A DNA stretch of 38,967 bases from positions 1-38,967 of the forward strand of contig CAZBRD010000029.1 in NCBI GenBank assembly GCA_964494205.1. The letters are read 5' to 3'. Below are positions 24,078 to 33,800 of this stretch, one piece after another. The notes beneath the pieces were generated by a model. That model was given only the letters and a program-made list of their open reading frames with translations. It made no database searches and was not told the origin of the DNA. This stretch comes from JBBTCX01 sp964494205 (GTDB lineage Bacteria > Planctomycetota > Phycisphaerae > UBA1845). Every line of letters starts with the position of its first letter. Position 1 is the first letter of the stretch. A program made the translations under genes and the position numbers.

Positions 24078-27000
24078 GTGATCTACCAGTTTACGGCCGG
24101 TATTTCGGCTAATTGGACTTGGTCTTTGTGCAACTCGGCTCCGGATTGGGACAGCTCGATACAGATCCGTGAAGGCGGCGCTTGTCCGGGTACGAACTGC
24201 GTCGCGGCTGACGACGACAGCTGTCTGACGTGTAGCTCACCGTACGAAGCAACCGTAACGGCAGCTTTGACCGCAGGAACCCACTACTTTGTGATCGTTG
24301 ACAGCTTTACGACGGGCGGATCGAGCAATTTCGAGCTCTCATGGAGCGTCGTTCCGGTTTCGACGGGTGCATGCTGCGGTCTTCCGCCATCCCCGAATTG
24401 TTCATGCTCGGTACAGTCGGTAGTAGACTGCGGCCTTGCGGGTGGCTTTTACAAGGGTGACGGCACAACGTGCGGAGGCGATCGTTGCGACTGCAACGCC
24501 AACGGCATTTGCGACCAGTTTGATTTCCTTCCGTCCGGCGGAGCTCCGAAGGATTATGCGGTAGACGTCAATCCGGACCTCACAATTCCGGATGCCGGCA
24601 TCTCGCCGTGTGGTACGTGTTCTTCGGGTCAGGTCTGCATCGACGTGAACGGCGACGGCAACGTCGGTCCTTCGCCGGATCGTTGTGGAGTCCAGAATAG
24701 TTTCAACGTTCCGGACAGCGGTACAATCACGGATGTCGACGTAGCGCTGGATATACTCCACACTTGGGAGGGCGACCTGATTGTAATCATCGAGCACGGC
24801 GGCGAGGCGGTGACGCTCAACGCGGGTACGGCCGGCAATGGAAACCTGGATGGTGTCTATATCTTTGATGACTCCGCGAACGGAACGATTCACGTCAACT
24901 CAGAAGTCGATGTAGTACCGGGCAGCTACAAACCAGATGAAATCCTTGCGCAGTTCAACGGTATGAACAAGCAGGGTAACTGGACGATGAGCATTGCGGA
25001 CGACTTTGGTCCGGACGGTGGTATGTGGCGAGCCTGGTCGCTGGCGTTCATCAACAACGGCACGCCGCCGGTGGCGACGGACTGCAACGGCGACACCATT
25101 CCGGATTCGTGCCAGCTGTCGGGTAACGACTGCAACGGGAACAGCATTCCGGATGATTGCGAGCTGGCTGGCAACGACAGCATTCCGGTCGGTGGCGACG
25201 GCATTCCGGATGGTTGCAATTGCCTCGTCCATGGCGACTGCGGTCCGGGCGAAACCTGTGAGCCGTGTACAAACGTCTGCGTGACGAATGGTTGCCCGTG
25301 TACGACTCAAGCCGATTGTCGAAACAACCTATGTCCAGACGACAATGCGTGCAACCATGCATATTGCGTGAGCGGGACTTGCCTATTCACTTGTGAGCGC
25401 TACGGAGATGTACAGCCACCGGGAGGAAATGGGCAGGTCAATCTCGACGACATCCTCTGCCTCCTTGCTGGTTTCGCCAACCTGGCATCGTGCCCGAACG
25501 CAGACATTATTCCATGCGGCGGAAACGCAATCATTAACCTCGATGACATTCTTAGCGTGTTGGGTGCCTTCGCAGGTGCCAATCCCTGCGCCTGCGTAGA
25601 GAACTGTTTGCCGGGTGGCGGTAATCCACCTCTTTGCGGAAGCACTCAACCATTTGATGGGGGAGGCGATGCGAATGGCGGAGTTGCTGTCGGCGGTTGC
25701 TGCAACCTCAATCTCGATTGCCAAGACGGGTTGTTCTGCAGCGGCCTGGAAATCTGTACCTTCGGCGTTTGCGCCGACGGCCCTAATCCTTGCCCGGCGG
25801 GCTATTGTGATGAAGCAGATGATGCCTGTACTGGTGCATGTTGTCTTGTCGGTGCGTGCCAATTGGTATCCGAAGTTGATTGTGAAGCTCTGCAAGGAAT
25901 TTACCAAGGTGATGGCGTCGCATGTCCCACGATTGGCCCGTTAGGCGCCTGTTGCTTCGCAGCCGTTGGTTGCTTGGTTCGCACCGAGGAAGCGTGCTCT
26001 TGCCAAGGCGGCTCATTCTTGGGCGACGGAACATCATGCCCGGCGAATGATCCTGATACAGACTGCCTGACGAACGCTGTCGACAACTGCGACAATGATT
26101 ACAACCCATTGCAAGATGACATGGACTTGGATGGCGTCGGAGACGAATGCGACAATTGTCCTACGAAGGCAAATCCAGGCCAGGAAGACGCCAATGGTAT
26201 GTGTGGCGGCGATGCCTGTGAAACTTCTGCACTGTTTTCCCATTGCGATGTTCCGTTCACACCTGCGCCAGGTATCGACCCCGTGTTATTGAGTCCGGCC
26301 TATCCTCATCCATTGCTTGGAGAAAGAGTTCACGCCGTCCTTCAACTCTGCAATGCGCTCATGCCGATCGACCGTCAGGCATTGATGGGTACCGGTCTGC
26401 AGTTTCAAGGAGGATTCTCTCACCATGAGCTCATCATTACCGCTACCCAATCGGAGCTGTCATATATCGAAAACGTACTCATGACCATGAAGTGTCTTGA
26501 GGGGACAGTAGGTGAGGCCTGCGCCGTTGACTCAGATTGTGATACATCTCCAGGACAGGGCGACGGAGATTGCGGCACACACTTACCGTTTGTGCGCGCG
26601 ATTTTCCCACTGCCTGTGGATTGTCGTATAGGCCCGGGCCTCGATGACGGTTTGGACCATGATGTGCACGTTATTTTCTATGAAGATGTTCCATCGGCCG
26701 TTGCGAACCAAATACTATTGGATCACGGTGCTACCAACATTCTGCCCGGCGGTGCCATTCAAGGAACACATATCGTCAATACCTGGGCTGCTCGATTAAC
26801 CGCTGCCGAGATTTCATTGCTGGCGTCAGAAGAGCCGGTGTTGTCTATTTCGCTAGCTGGCGTTCCCGAAGGACTAAATGATGGGAGCCGCCTAGCGATT
26901 GGAGTAAACACGGTACAGGCTCCACCTTTCTGTGCGGGCTTGGGGTGTACGGGCGCGGCCATCGTTATGGCTGAAATTGATACAGGCTGGGCTGCTGGCG

Positions 27001-28826
27001 ATGGCACATGGGGCGCAGCGCCAGTCGGCGGAGCTCATGGTGGGTTAATGGGTTCGGTGATCGCGCGCGACCGCCTTCCACTTGGACCGCTTCCCGGCCC
27101 AGCAGCCCCGGCTGGATGTGGTGCGGCAATCTTGTGTGATAACCCTGCAACCGCCTGTAGCGAGTGCTTTTATGCAGACCACGCGACTCATGTGGCTGGC
27201 ACCATGATGGGAAGCGGATTCATGAATTTCGCCATGCGTGGAATGGCGCCTTCCGCTCAAAATATTTCGTACAAGTTTCCTTATAGCGCACTGGAGTTGG
27301 CCTGCGAACTTACCGACTCGGCTGTCAACTACGGTGCACGCGTCGCGAACAATTCCTGGGGTATGCGACCCCCCGGTACGCCTGCAGTGACGTATGGCGC
27401 CTTCACTCAAGCATATGATAGGGTAATTCGTAATCGCCCTTCAGAGGCGGTGGTCTTTGCTGCTGGTAATTCGCAATGCTTTCGCGGTTCGATCGCCGTT
27501 GCCTTACCACCAATTTACACAGTACCGGTATGTACACCCTTACCGGCACCAGTTCCGCTGCCACCGGCAATCGCTGAGCCGCCTGCGTCAGTCCGAAATC
27601 GGTTCTTTACGGTATTAGGAAATGTGGGCCAAACCGCGAAGAATACTCTTGTAATTGGGGCGGTGGACTCTGGTAGCCCGTCGGCGCCGGGTAACTTCGG
27701 AAAGATGACTACATTTAGTTCTTGGGGGCCAACTTCTGATGGGCGAATCAAGCCCGACCTGGTCGCGGCTGGTAGCGAAAATGGCGTCCAAGATTGCTTC
27801 GCTTACTTCCCGCCGGTTGAACAGGAGACAGATCAAAGGATCATGTCCACAGTATGTTCAGGCGTCTTCCCTGCATGTCCTAACTTTGATCCGGCAAATC
27901 CTGACTTTTGTACAACCGTAACGGGAGACATGTATGGTCCCAAGCGAGGCACCTCAATGTCCGCACCTGCGGTTTCAGGAGGCATCGGTTTATTGATGCA
28001 ACAGCAGGGCAACATCGGCCTAGTACCTGGTGATACGCCCTTAGATTCAGACTCGATCAAAGCGCTTCTTGTTCACACAGCGATTGACCTGCCGGTGCAC
28101 TTCCCGCTCGGCGGAGCATTCATGAGTGTCGTTGCTCCGTGCCCCGGTAGTGGCGCAGGAACAGAATGTTGGCCCGTGCCGCCAGTCATGCCGGGAGTTG
28201 TTCAAGATGGTCCCGATTACGTGAATGGTTGGGGACTCGTGAGTATTTCCGGAGCGGCCAACAAGCTCATCACTAGGAATCCACCCGTAACCCTTAGGCC
28301 ATCTGGTTGTCCAGCGGGTGTGGCTTATGCGAATCTCCCATTCAATAGCCCATTGCCAATTGGAGGGAATCCTGCAGGCCTCGGCATATTGGGATGTGCA
28401 ACTGCGGCGATTTGGGATTGGGTCGGCTACATCACTGTGCCGCCAGGAACAACACAACTTCGAATCACGATCGCCTGGGACGATGTTGCCGCAGTGCCCC
28501 CGCCAGACAACGCGGTCGCACCGCTCTTGGTAAACAACCTTGATCTAATTGCCACACCTGGAAATGGCATGGGCGCAACGTTTATGCCAACGGGCCTTGA
28601 GTATTACTCATGGCGCCTCGACCCCAGTTGTCCGCATTTGCAAGCAGTCAGACCTGCTGTACCGATTGGCGGCCCGCAATACGCCGACAATCGAAACAAC
28701 GTTGAGCAGATCATTGTGGATAATCCGGCAGCAGGTGGCTGGCGTATCGTTGTTCAGGCAGCGGGATTGGCGATGCCACCCCAACAGTTTTCCATCATTA
28801 TCTCGATGCCGCCGAACTTTCCGTAG
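24078..28826 (+). CDS. Giant secreted subtilisin-like (S8) protease, main part
   Basis: A 1582-residue ORF in the same frame as the preceding one; GTG 24078 has no ribosome site, so it is not an independent start. Domains in order: the rest of a PPC-like domain; a P/Homo B-like domain (about 24591-25060); a dockerin-like pair of VNLDDIL segments (about 25398-25594); Cys-rich GACC repeats; thrombospondin-3-like DNCDNDYNPLQDDMDLDGVGDEC (about 26080-26220); then the S8 domain. The catalytic triad is visible: Asp in AEIDTGWA (near 26979), His in HATHVAGTM (near 27190) and Ser in GTSMSAPA (near 27957). The oxyanion Asn is in FAAGNS. A C-terminal beta domain follows. The protease is predicted to act outside the cell, perhaps on surface or competitor proteins. 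Active-site residues are intact, so only the upstream TGA threatens function. Confidence 0.85.
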   Translation: MIYQFTAGISANWTWSLCNSAPDWDSSIQIREGGACPGTNCVAADDDSCLTCSSPYEATVTAALTAGTHYFVIVDSFTTGGSSNFELSWSVVPVSTGACCGLPPSPNCSCSVQSVVDCGLAGGFYKGDGTTCGGDRCDCNANGICDQFDFLPSGGAPKDYAVDVNPDLTIPDAGISPCGTCSSGQVCIDVNGDGNVGPSPDRCGVQNSFNVPDSGTITDVDVALDILHTWEGDLIVIIEHGGEAVTLNAGTAGNGNLDGVYIFDDSANGTIHVNSEVDVVPGSYKPDEILAQFNGMNKQGNWTMSIADDFGPDGGMWRAWSLAFINNGTPPVATDCNGDTIPDSCQLSGNDCNGNSIPDDCELAGNDSIPVGGDGIPDGCNCLVHGDCGPGETCEPCTNVCVTNGCPCTTQADCRNNLCPDDNACNHAYCVSGTCLFTCERYGDVQPPGGNGQVNLDDILCLLAGFANLASCPNADIIPCGGNAIINLDDILSVLGAFAGANPCACVENCLPGGGNPPLCGSTQPFDGGGDANGGVAVGGCCNLNLDCQDGLFCSGLEICTFGVCADGPNPCPAGYCDEADDACTGACCLVGACQLVSEVDCEALQGIYQGDGVACPTIGPLGACCFAAVGCLVRTEEACSCQGGSFLGDGTSCPANDPDTDCLTNAVDNCDNDYNPLQDDMDLDGVGDECDNCPTKANPGQEDANGMCGGDACETSALFSHCDVPFTPAPGIDPVLLSPAYPHPLLGERVHAVLQLCNALMPIDRQALMGTGLQFQGGFSHHELIITATQSELSYIENVLMTMKCLEGTVGEACAVDSDCDTSPGQGDGDCGTHLPFVRAIFPLPVDCRIGPGLDDGLDHDVHVIFYEDVPSAVANQILLDHGATNILPGGAIQGTHIVNTWAARLTAAEISLLASEEPVLSISLAGVPEGLNDGSRLAIGVNTVQAPPFCAGLGCTGAAIVMAEIDTGWAAGDGTWGAAPVGGAHGGLMGSVIARDRLPLGPLPGPAAPAGCGAAILCDNPATACSECFYADHATHVAGTMMGSGFMNFAMRGMAPSAQNISYKFPYSALELACELTDSAVNYGARVANNSWGMRPPGTPAVTYGAFTQAYDRVIRNRPSEAVVFAAGNSQCFRGSIAVALPPIYTVPVCTPLPAPVPLPPAIAEPPASVRNRFFTVLGNVGQTAKNTLVIGAVDSGSPSAPGNFGKMTTFSSWGPTSDGRIKPDLVAAGSENGVQDCFAYFPPVEQETDQRIMSTVCSGVFPACPNFDPANPDFCTTVTGDMYGPKRGTSMSAPAVSGGIGLLMQQQGNIGLVPGDTPLDSDSIKALLVHTAIDLPVHFPLGGAFMSVVAPCPGSGAGTECWPVPPVMPGVVQDGPDYVNGWGLVSISGAANKLITRNPPVTLRPSGCPAGVAYANLPFNSPLPIGGNPAGLGILGCATAAIWDWVGYITVPPGTTQLRITIAWDDVAAVPPPDNAVAPLLVNNLDLIATPGNGMGATFMPTGLEYYSWRLDPSCPHLQAVRPAVPIGGPQYADNRNNVEQIIVDNPAAGGWRIVVQAAGLAMPPQQFSIIISMPPNFP

Positions 28827-29199
28827 CAAAGCCATGAGCGACCACATTGATCAGTTTCGATGAGGGTTAAACTCGCTGAGGGAATCGAACAGAGGTCATA
28901 ACCCGAGGGCGAGACTGCTGAAGAGACGCCGAGACTTTCTGGATCGTTCGGCGGCGGGATTTGGATGCGGGTACGAAAGTGATGCGCGCGAGATTAAACA
29001 TGAGAGACAATCGTTCAATCGCTGATTCGTAAACCCTTGCCACCACTCGCGTAAAAACAATCGAACCCGAACGTCTCAGTTCGGGCACATCCCTTTAACC
29101 TGTCGGTCGGCTGTTTTTCGCTACAAAACGTGAACTAGAGGGAACCCAACGGTCCTCGAAATAATTGGGGCGCGCAAGAGAGACAGTCTTGCTTGTACC
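28827..29199. other. Convergent intergenic region with a stem-loop
   Basis: About 370 bases between the plus-strand protease and the minus-strand RHS remnant, without a supported gene. A stem-loop CCCGAAC-GTCTCA-GTTCGGG lies at 29066-29085. It could act as a transcription stop for either side, but it has no adjacent T-run on the plus strand and only a loosely placed T-tract on the minus strand, so I leave it as unclassified. Confidence 0.4.
29066..29085. terminator. Weak terminator candidate stem-loop between convergent units
   Basis: Seven-base-pair perfect stem CCCGAAC/GTTCGGG with a 6-nt loop. It lies 240 bp past the protease stop and 130 bp from the end of the RHS remnant. Absence of an immediate T-run makes rho-independent termination uncertain. 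Confidence 0.3.
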
Positions 29200-29214
29200 C
29201 TGCACCATCTACAC

Positions 29215-29826
29215 TTAGTGACCGTTGCGATCGATCTGCAGGATGAACTCGTCGACGTCGTTCGTTCCGCAGACAGACTCACAATCGGTCCATGATTCAT
29301 ACATCGGGCCGGTGTAGATGGGCGCGTTCGGGTCCGGGCCGTAATCGCAGGGCTCCAGTGCATAAGTAATCGTTGGACCGATGTAGGCTTCTATCCACCG
29401 CGGGTCGCGCGTGCCGTCGAAGCGCACCGGTTGCATCTCTTCGCAAGGAGGCGGAGGTGTACCATTGGTCAGCGGCTTACGAATGACGTCTTGAACGCGG
29501 CGAATGCCATCGTAATAGTAATCCTCGTATCGCAGCGCCGTGATCCCGTCGGACTCGATGCGATACTTGCGAATGATTCGTCCGAGACCGTCGTACACGT
29601 AGCGGAAGACCAGATCGCCGAGCTCTCCGCCGTTGATGCTGCCGATCGTCGTACCGCTGTTCTCATCGAACTCCGCCGTGCCGATCTCATTCACCTGCAC
29701 CAGACGATTGAAACCGTCGTACTGATAGATGTAGTTTCCGTCTGAGACGAAGTTCCCGGCCGCGTCGTAGATCGGCGCGAAGCAGTAGATAGTGATTGCG
29801 CAGAGTAGGAATGAAGACCGGCGCAT
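29215..29826 (-). pseudogene. Orphan RHS-tip duplicate, ends at premature TAA
   Basis: A 203-residue ORF whose residues about 19-203 are a diverged copy of the RHS core of the large gene. Window 29200-29772 aligns gap-free to 31971-32543, identity about 85-90% by eye, largely synonymous differences. The copy stops at TAA where the large gene has TAT in RNGHYVYML; base homology continues about 15 nt further and then ends. The first 17 residues (MRRSSFLLCAITIYCFA) are not from the RHS core and form a hydrophobic, signal-like leader. It has no toxin domain. It may be an old displaced tip (silent cassette) after recombination or a decaying duplicate. It lies just downstream of the immunity gene. 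Confidence 0.7.
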
Positions 29827-29865
29827 ATTTGCAGGACTTCAAGTGGTTCATGGGTTGTCGTCAAA

Positions 29866-30849
29866 TCATCGTTTTTTTGTTCGCTTCGTTTTTGCGCCGA
29901 AGGGAAACACTTCTGACCAGTCATAGTCGTCGATGCTCTCTCCCCACCATTGAACGAGTGTTTGAAGAGCTTTGAACTCCGCTTCGTCCTTCGGAAGTCC
30001 TTCGGAAAGCGCGGAGTTCAGGAACGCTTCATAAGCAAAATGTGCGTCTCCAGACAGATACTTGGTTTTGGGTGGATTCCAGAGAAAACCACGCCGCTTG
30101 TCGCTCGGAGCATGAGGGCTAGCACGGAATTCGAGGAATCGCTTATTGTCGTCATCGTCTTCATCCGTGACTCCATACTTGATTTGCTTAGCCCGTTTCG
30201 TGCACGGCTCGTTCTTAATCCCCGGCCAGGCATAATCCTCGACGCGGTTGCCGCGGTATCTGATAATCGCTTTTTGCGCTTCAGTCTCGGCCTGTTCCTG
30301 GAGAAGTCCCTTAGCCAGACCCTCCGCAAGTCGCAGCTTATGCACGCTACGTGGCTTACCTGCTAAATACTTCAGATTGTCCGGCGACAACAGAAAACCC
30401 AAAGCGCTGCCAAGTTTAGCATCGATCGTGACTTCGCTGGCTAGCGCAAATAATCCGCACGGCTCTAATCGTCCTGGAATACGCTTACCATATTCGTCCC
30501 TGTACAATTCAAATACACGTGAGTCGTCCCAGAAGCAATGGGTGCGCAAGACGTCCTCCGTTTGCAACGGCCGGTGTTCCACGGTTTCAAAATAGCCCCG
30601 GGTCCACGCTCCCTGATCCATCCCAACAGGAGCAATCAGGAGATCGTTCTTGTTTAGGCCAGGAATGGGAACCCTCGATTTGGAAGCCTTGCGATAAAAG
30701 TACACTAATATCGAATCTTTAAATCCGCCGATGGACGCATCGGTTCGGACAACTCGACCGAAGCGAAACAAGTCGTCGGGCATCTGATAGACAAAGATAT
30801 CGCCGGCCTGAACGGGTTTTCGCGATTTCTTCAACACGCGCATGTTCAC
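29866..30849 (-). CDS. Imm26-like immunity protein with C-terminal tandem repeat
   Basis: A 327-residue probable immunity protein. Residues about 14-125 resemble the Imm26 family: AGDIFVYQMPDDLFRFGRVVRTDAS matches the GDxFxIPL...FGRV pattern. Residues 148-211 and 251-314 are two gap-free 64-residue copies sharing GFL...KYL.G and ...DY.W positions. A basic tail ends the protein (KTKRTKKR). The GTG start at 30849 is favoured because GGAG lies 8 nt upstream; ATG 30843 is also possible. It lies 23 nt downstream of the RHS toxin gene in the same direction, the usual toxin-immunity arrangement, so it probably neutralises the GIY-YIG tip. The family call is by motif memory and the pairing is inferred from position. 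Confidence 0.7.
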   Translation of the reverse strand: MNMRVLKKSRKPVQAGDIFVYQMPDDLFRFGRVVRTDASIGGFKDSILVYFYRKASKSRVPIPGLNKNDLLIAPVGMDQGAWTRGYFETVEHRPLQTEDVLRTHCFWDDSRVFELYRDEYGKRIPGRLEPCGLFALASEVTIDAKLGSALGFLLSPDNLKYLAGKPRSVHKLRLAEGLAKGLLQEQAETEAQKAIIRYRGNRVEDYAWPGIKNEPCTKRAKQIKYGVTDEDDDDNKRFLEFRASPHAPSDKRRGFLWNPPKTKYLSGDAHFAYEAFLNSALSEGLPKDEAEFKALQTLVQWWGESIDDYDWSEVFPFGAKTKRTKKR

Positions 30850-30872
30850 TCAGCATACTCCATTACAACTAT

Positions 30873-33800
30873 TCACCGCTTAAATACTGTCTTGATTCCA
30901 TTCTTCTTGACGAACTTAGAAGCCCAGGCGACTGCTCTATCAAAGAACTCATGGTCATGTCTGATAGGATTATTCTCATTATCAAAAGTGTTGCTTTGCT
31001 TGATCAGCTGCTCTATCGAAAAGGCCTGATGTCTTGTTAGCCCCGTGACATGCTTTCTGATGTCATATCCGCGTTCGGCCTTCCAATACCGCTTACGCGT
31101 CTCAAAATTCTTTGTCATCCCCACGTATTTTGGTTTGCCAGTCACTTCGTCGTACCCAATATATACAGTATGATTCTTCTCCCCGGCATTAAGCCAGCTC
31201 TTGAAAACATCTTCAACGGCCTCGGAGTTCCGCGCGGCACTGACCCCCAGGAACAACGCTGCACCGGCCAGCGGATATTTCGCGCCGATTGCGCTGGCGG
31301 GAAGTTCAATCACCTGCTCCGCGTAGTAATCCGCGAATTGGCTGAAACCCTCCGAAAGCGCTGCGGCGCGCATGGCTCCTTCCGGCGCCAGCGCGACATT
31401 TCCGCCCCAGAATGCGCCAAATGTAGCACCACCCTGCGCGCCCAGATAGGCCGAACCACGGCCGACGATCGAATCATAAATATCGTCCCAGTCACGCCGG
31501 ATGAGAAGACTTCCCTCTGAAGATTCATCGTTGGCGAAGAAAAGACCGAGTGCATCGGAGTTAGTGATCGGATTGAACCCGGCGTATCCGAACAGGTTCA
31601 TGCCGTCGCCGTACAAGGACATCAGCTCAAAAGAAGATGCTGATAGCGACGGGTTTTCACCTCCGAAGTATCCAATAGCAATGGTTGGTATTCCACTCTC
31701 GTTCGGGTCCCTCTGCATGAACCTCCCGAGATGCGGGTTGTAGGTTCGGTTGCGGTTCTGGTAGACGCCCGCCACTTGCGGAGCCAAGGGCGCGTTTCTG
31801 GCTTGCGTGTGGAAACTGTCGAAGAACAGGCCCTTGAAGCCCACGCTGTTCGGCGCGTGATCGAGGCCGAACATGTCGGTCGAGATCAGCTCGCCGTACG
31901 GCGCATACGTGTCCTGTCGAAGGACGCCGCCCTCGTCGTCGACCAGCGCCACGACGTTGAGCCCTGCGTCCTGCAGCATGTACACATAGTGACCGTTGCG
32001 ATCGATCTGCAAAATAAACTCATCGACGTCGTTCGTACCGTAGACGTACTCGCGATCGGTCCACACCTCGTATGTCGGACCGGTATATGTCGGCGCGTTC
32101 GGGTCTGGGCCGTAGTCGCAGGGCTCCAGCGCATACGTAATCGTCGGACCGATGTAAGCTTCGACCCACCGCGGATCACGCGTGCCGTCGAAGCGCACCG
32201 GTTGCATCTCTTCGCAAGGAGGCGGAGGTGTCCCATTGGTCAGCGGCTTACGAATGACGTCTTGAACGCGGCGGATGCCGTCGTAGTAGTAATCCTCGTA
32301 ACGCAGCGCGGTGATGCCGTCAGTCTCGATGCGGTACTTTCGAATAATCCTTCCGAGACCGTCGTACACGTAGCGGAAGACCAGATCGCCGAGTTGGCCG
32401 CCGTTGATTCCGCTTAGCGTCGTACCGCTGCCCACATCAAACTCGGCGGTGCCGATTTCATTCACCTGCACCAGACGATTGAAACCGTCGTACTGATATA
32501 TGTAGTTTCCGTCCGAGACGAGGTTTCCCGCCGCGTCATAAATCGCACTAGCGTCCGTGACACCGGTGATCGTCGTCTCGCGCAGCTTGTCGATCTGATT
32601 GTTGGCAAAGATTTGGTGTTGCTGACCGGTCAGTTCGTATTGATCGACTACGTCGTCACCATCGACGTCGTCGAAGCGCTCGAAACCGAGAAGAGGATCA
32701 TTGTTTTGATCGAGCGCGCCCGCCCAATTGCCGAGGTTGTCCAGCCGCCAGTCCAGCCGCGTCGATCCCGGTGACACCGCGATCGACGCATTGCCAGACT
32801 CCAGTGTGCCCAGATCGGCGGCAATCAAGCGATTCAGCAGATCGTACTCGTACTTCCAGGAGCGAACGTTATCGCGCGATTCACTCGCCCACTCCGCCTG
32901 CGTGACCTGAGCAAAGAGCTGGTTGCCCGACTTGTCGAAAGCGTGCTGGTAACGAATCATGTCGTCGCCGGGCAGATCGTAATGCAGATCAATTAGCCGC
33001 CCGAAGCGATCCAGGCCGGTGTAGCCGCCTTCACAAGCGACGGTCTGGTAAGTCCCGTTGGCGAACTCTGACACGACGCGACGCGATGTGCCGGTGTATT
33101 GGTAGAGCGCCACGGGGTTGCTATCGATGGAGACCTCGGTGACGCGGTTCAAGATGTTGTCGACGCTTGGCGATGAGGAGTCGCACCAGTACGTACCGCC
33201 ATAAGAGTAGCCGACCGACCGGCGCGTCGTCGTGGCGACACGCGTAGGATACCACATCTCAGACAGGCGATTGTAATTCCCCCCGCCGTCATTCGCGGAG
33301 CAGGTATCCCACGTGTAATCGACGGCCGGTGCATTTTCGTAAACGTGGTAGAAATGGGCCTGAGTATCCTTAATCAGATTGCGGAACGAGTCGTACTGAA
33401 ACTCGTTCTCGGCGATGACCTGATGTTGACCTGCATCATTCAGCGTATAGGCCGTAATCAGTGTCGGTTCGCCTGTGGGTGCATATTTGTAATTGATACG
33501 ATTGACGCGATACGTCGGCATTGTGCCTTCGATCGCTTCGTCGAAGTACGTTTTGTCATCGATGTCCGTTTGAATGCGCCGACCGAGTTCGTCGTACGTG
33601 TGCGTGAACATGATCCCACGCTGATCGACGCGACTGTAGAGCATCCCGTCCGGCAGATACTTAAACGTGAAGCTGTCCTCGGAATTAGGCCGACCCGTGT
33701 TGGTGGATGGGAACTGGACTTGGTGAATCAGATCGCGATTGCGACTGATGACATTTCCTGCGGCATCCACGACTTCAGCACCGTCATCGCCATACACCAA

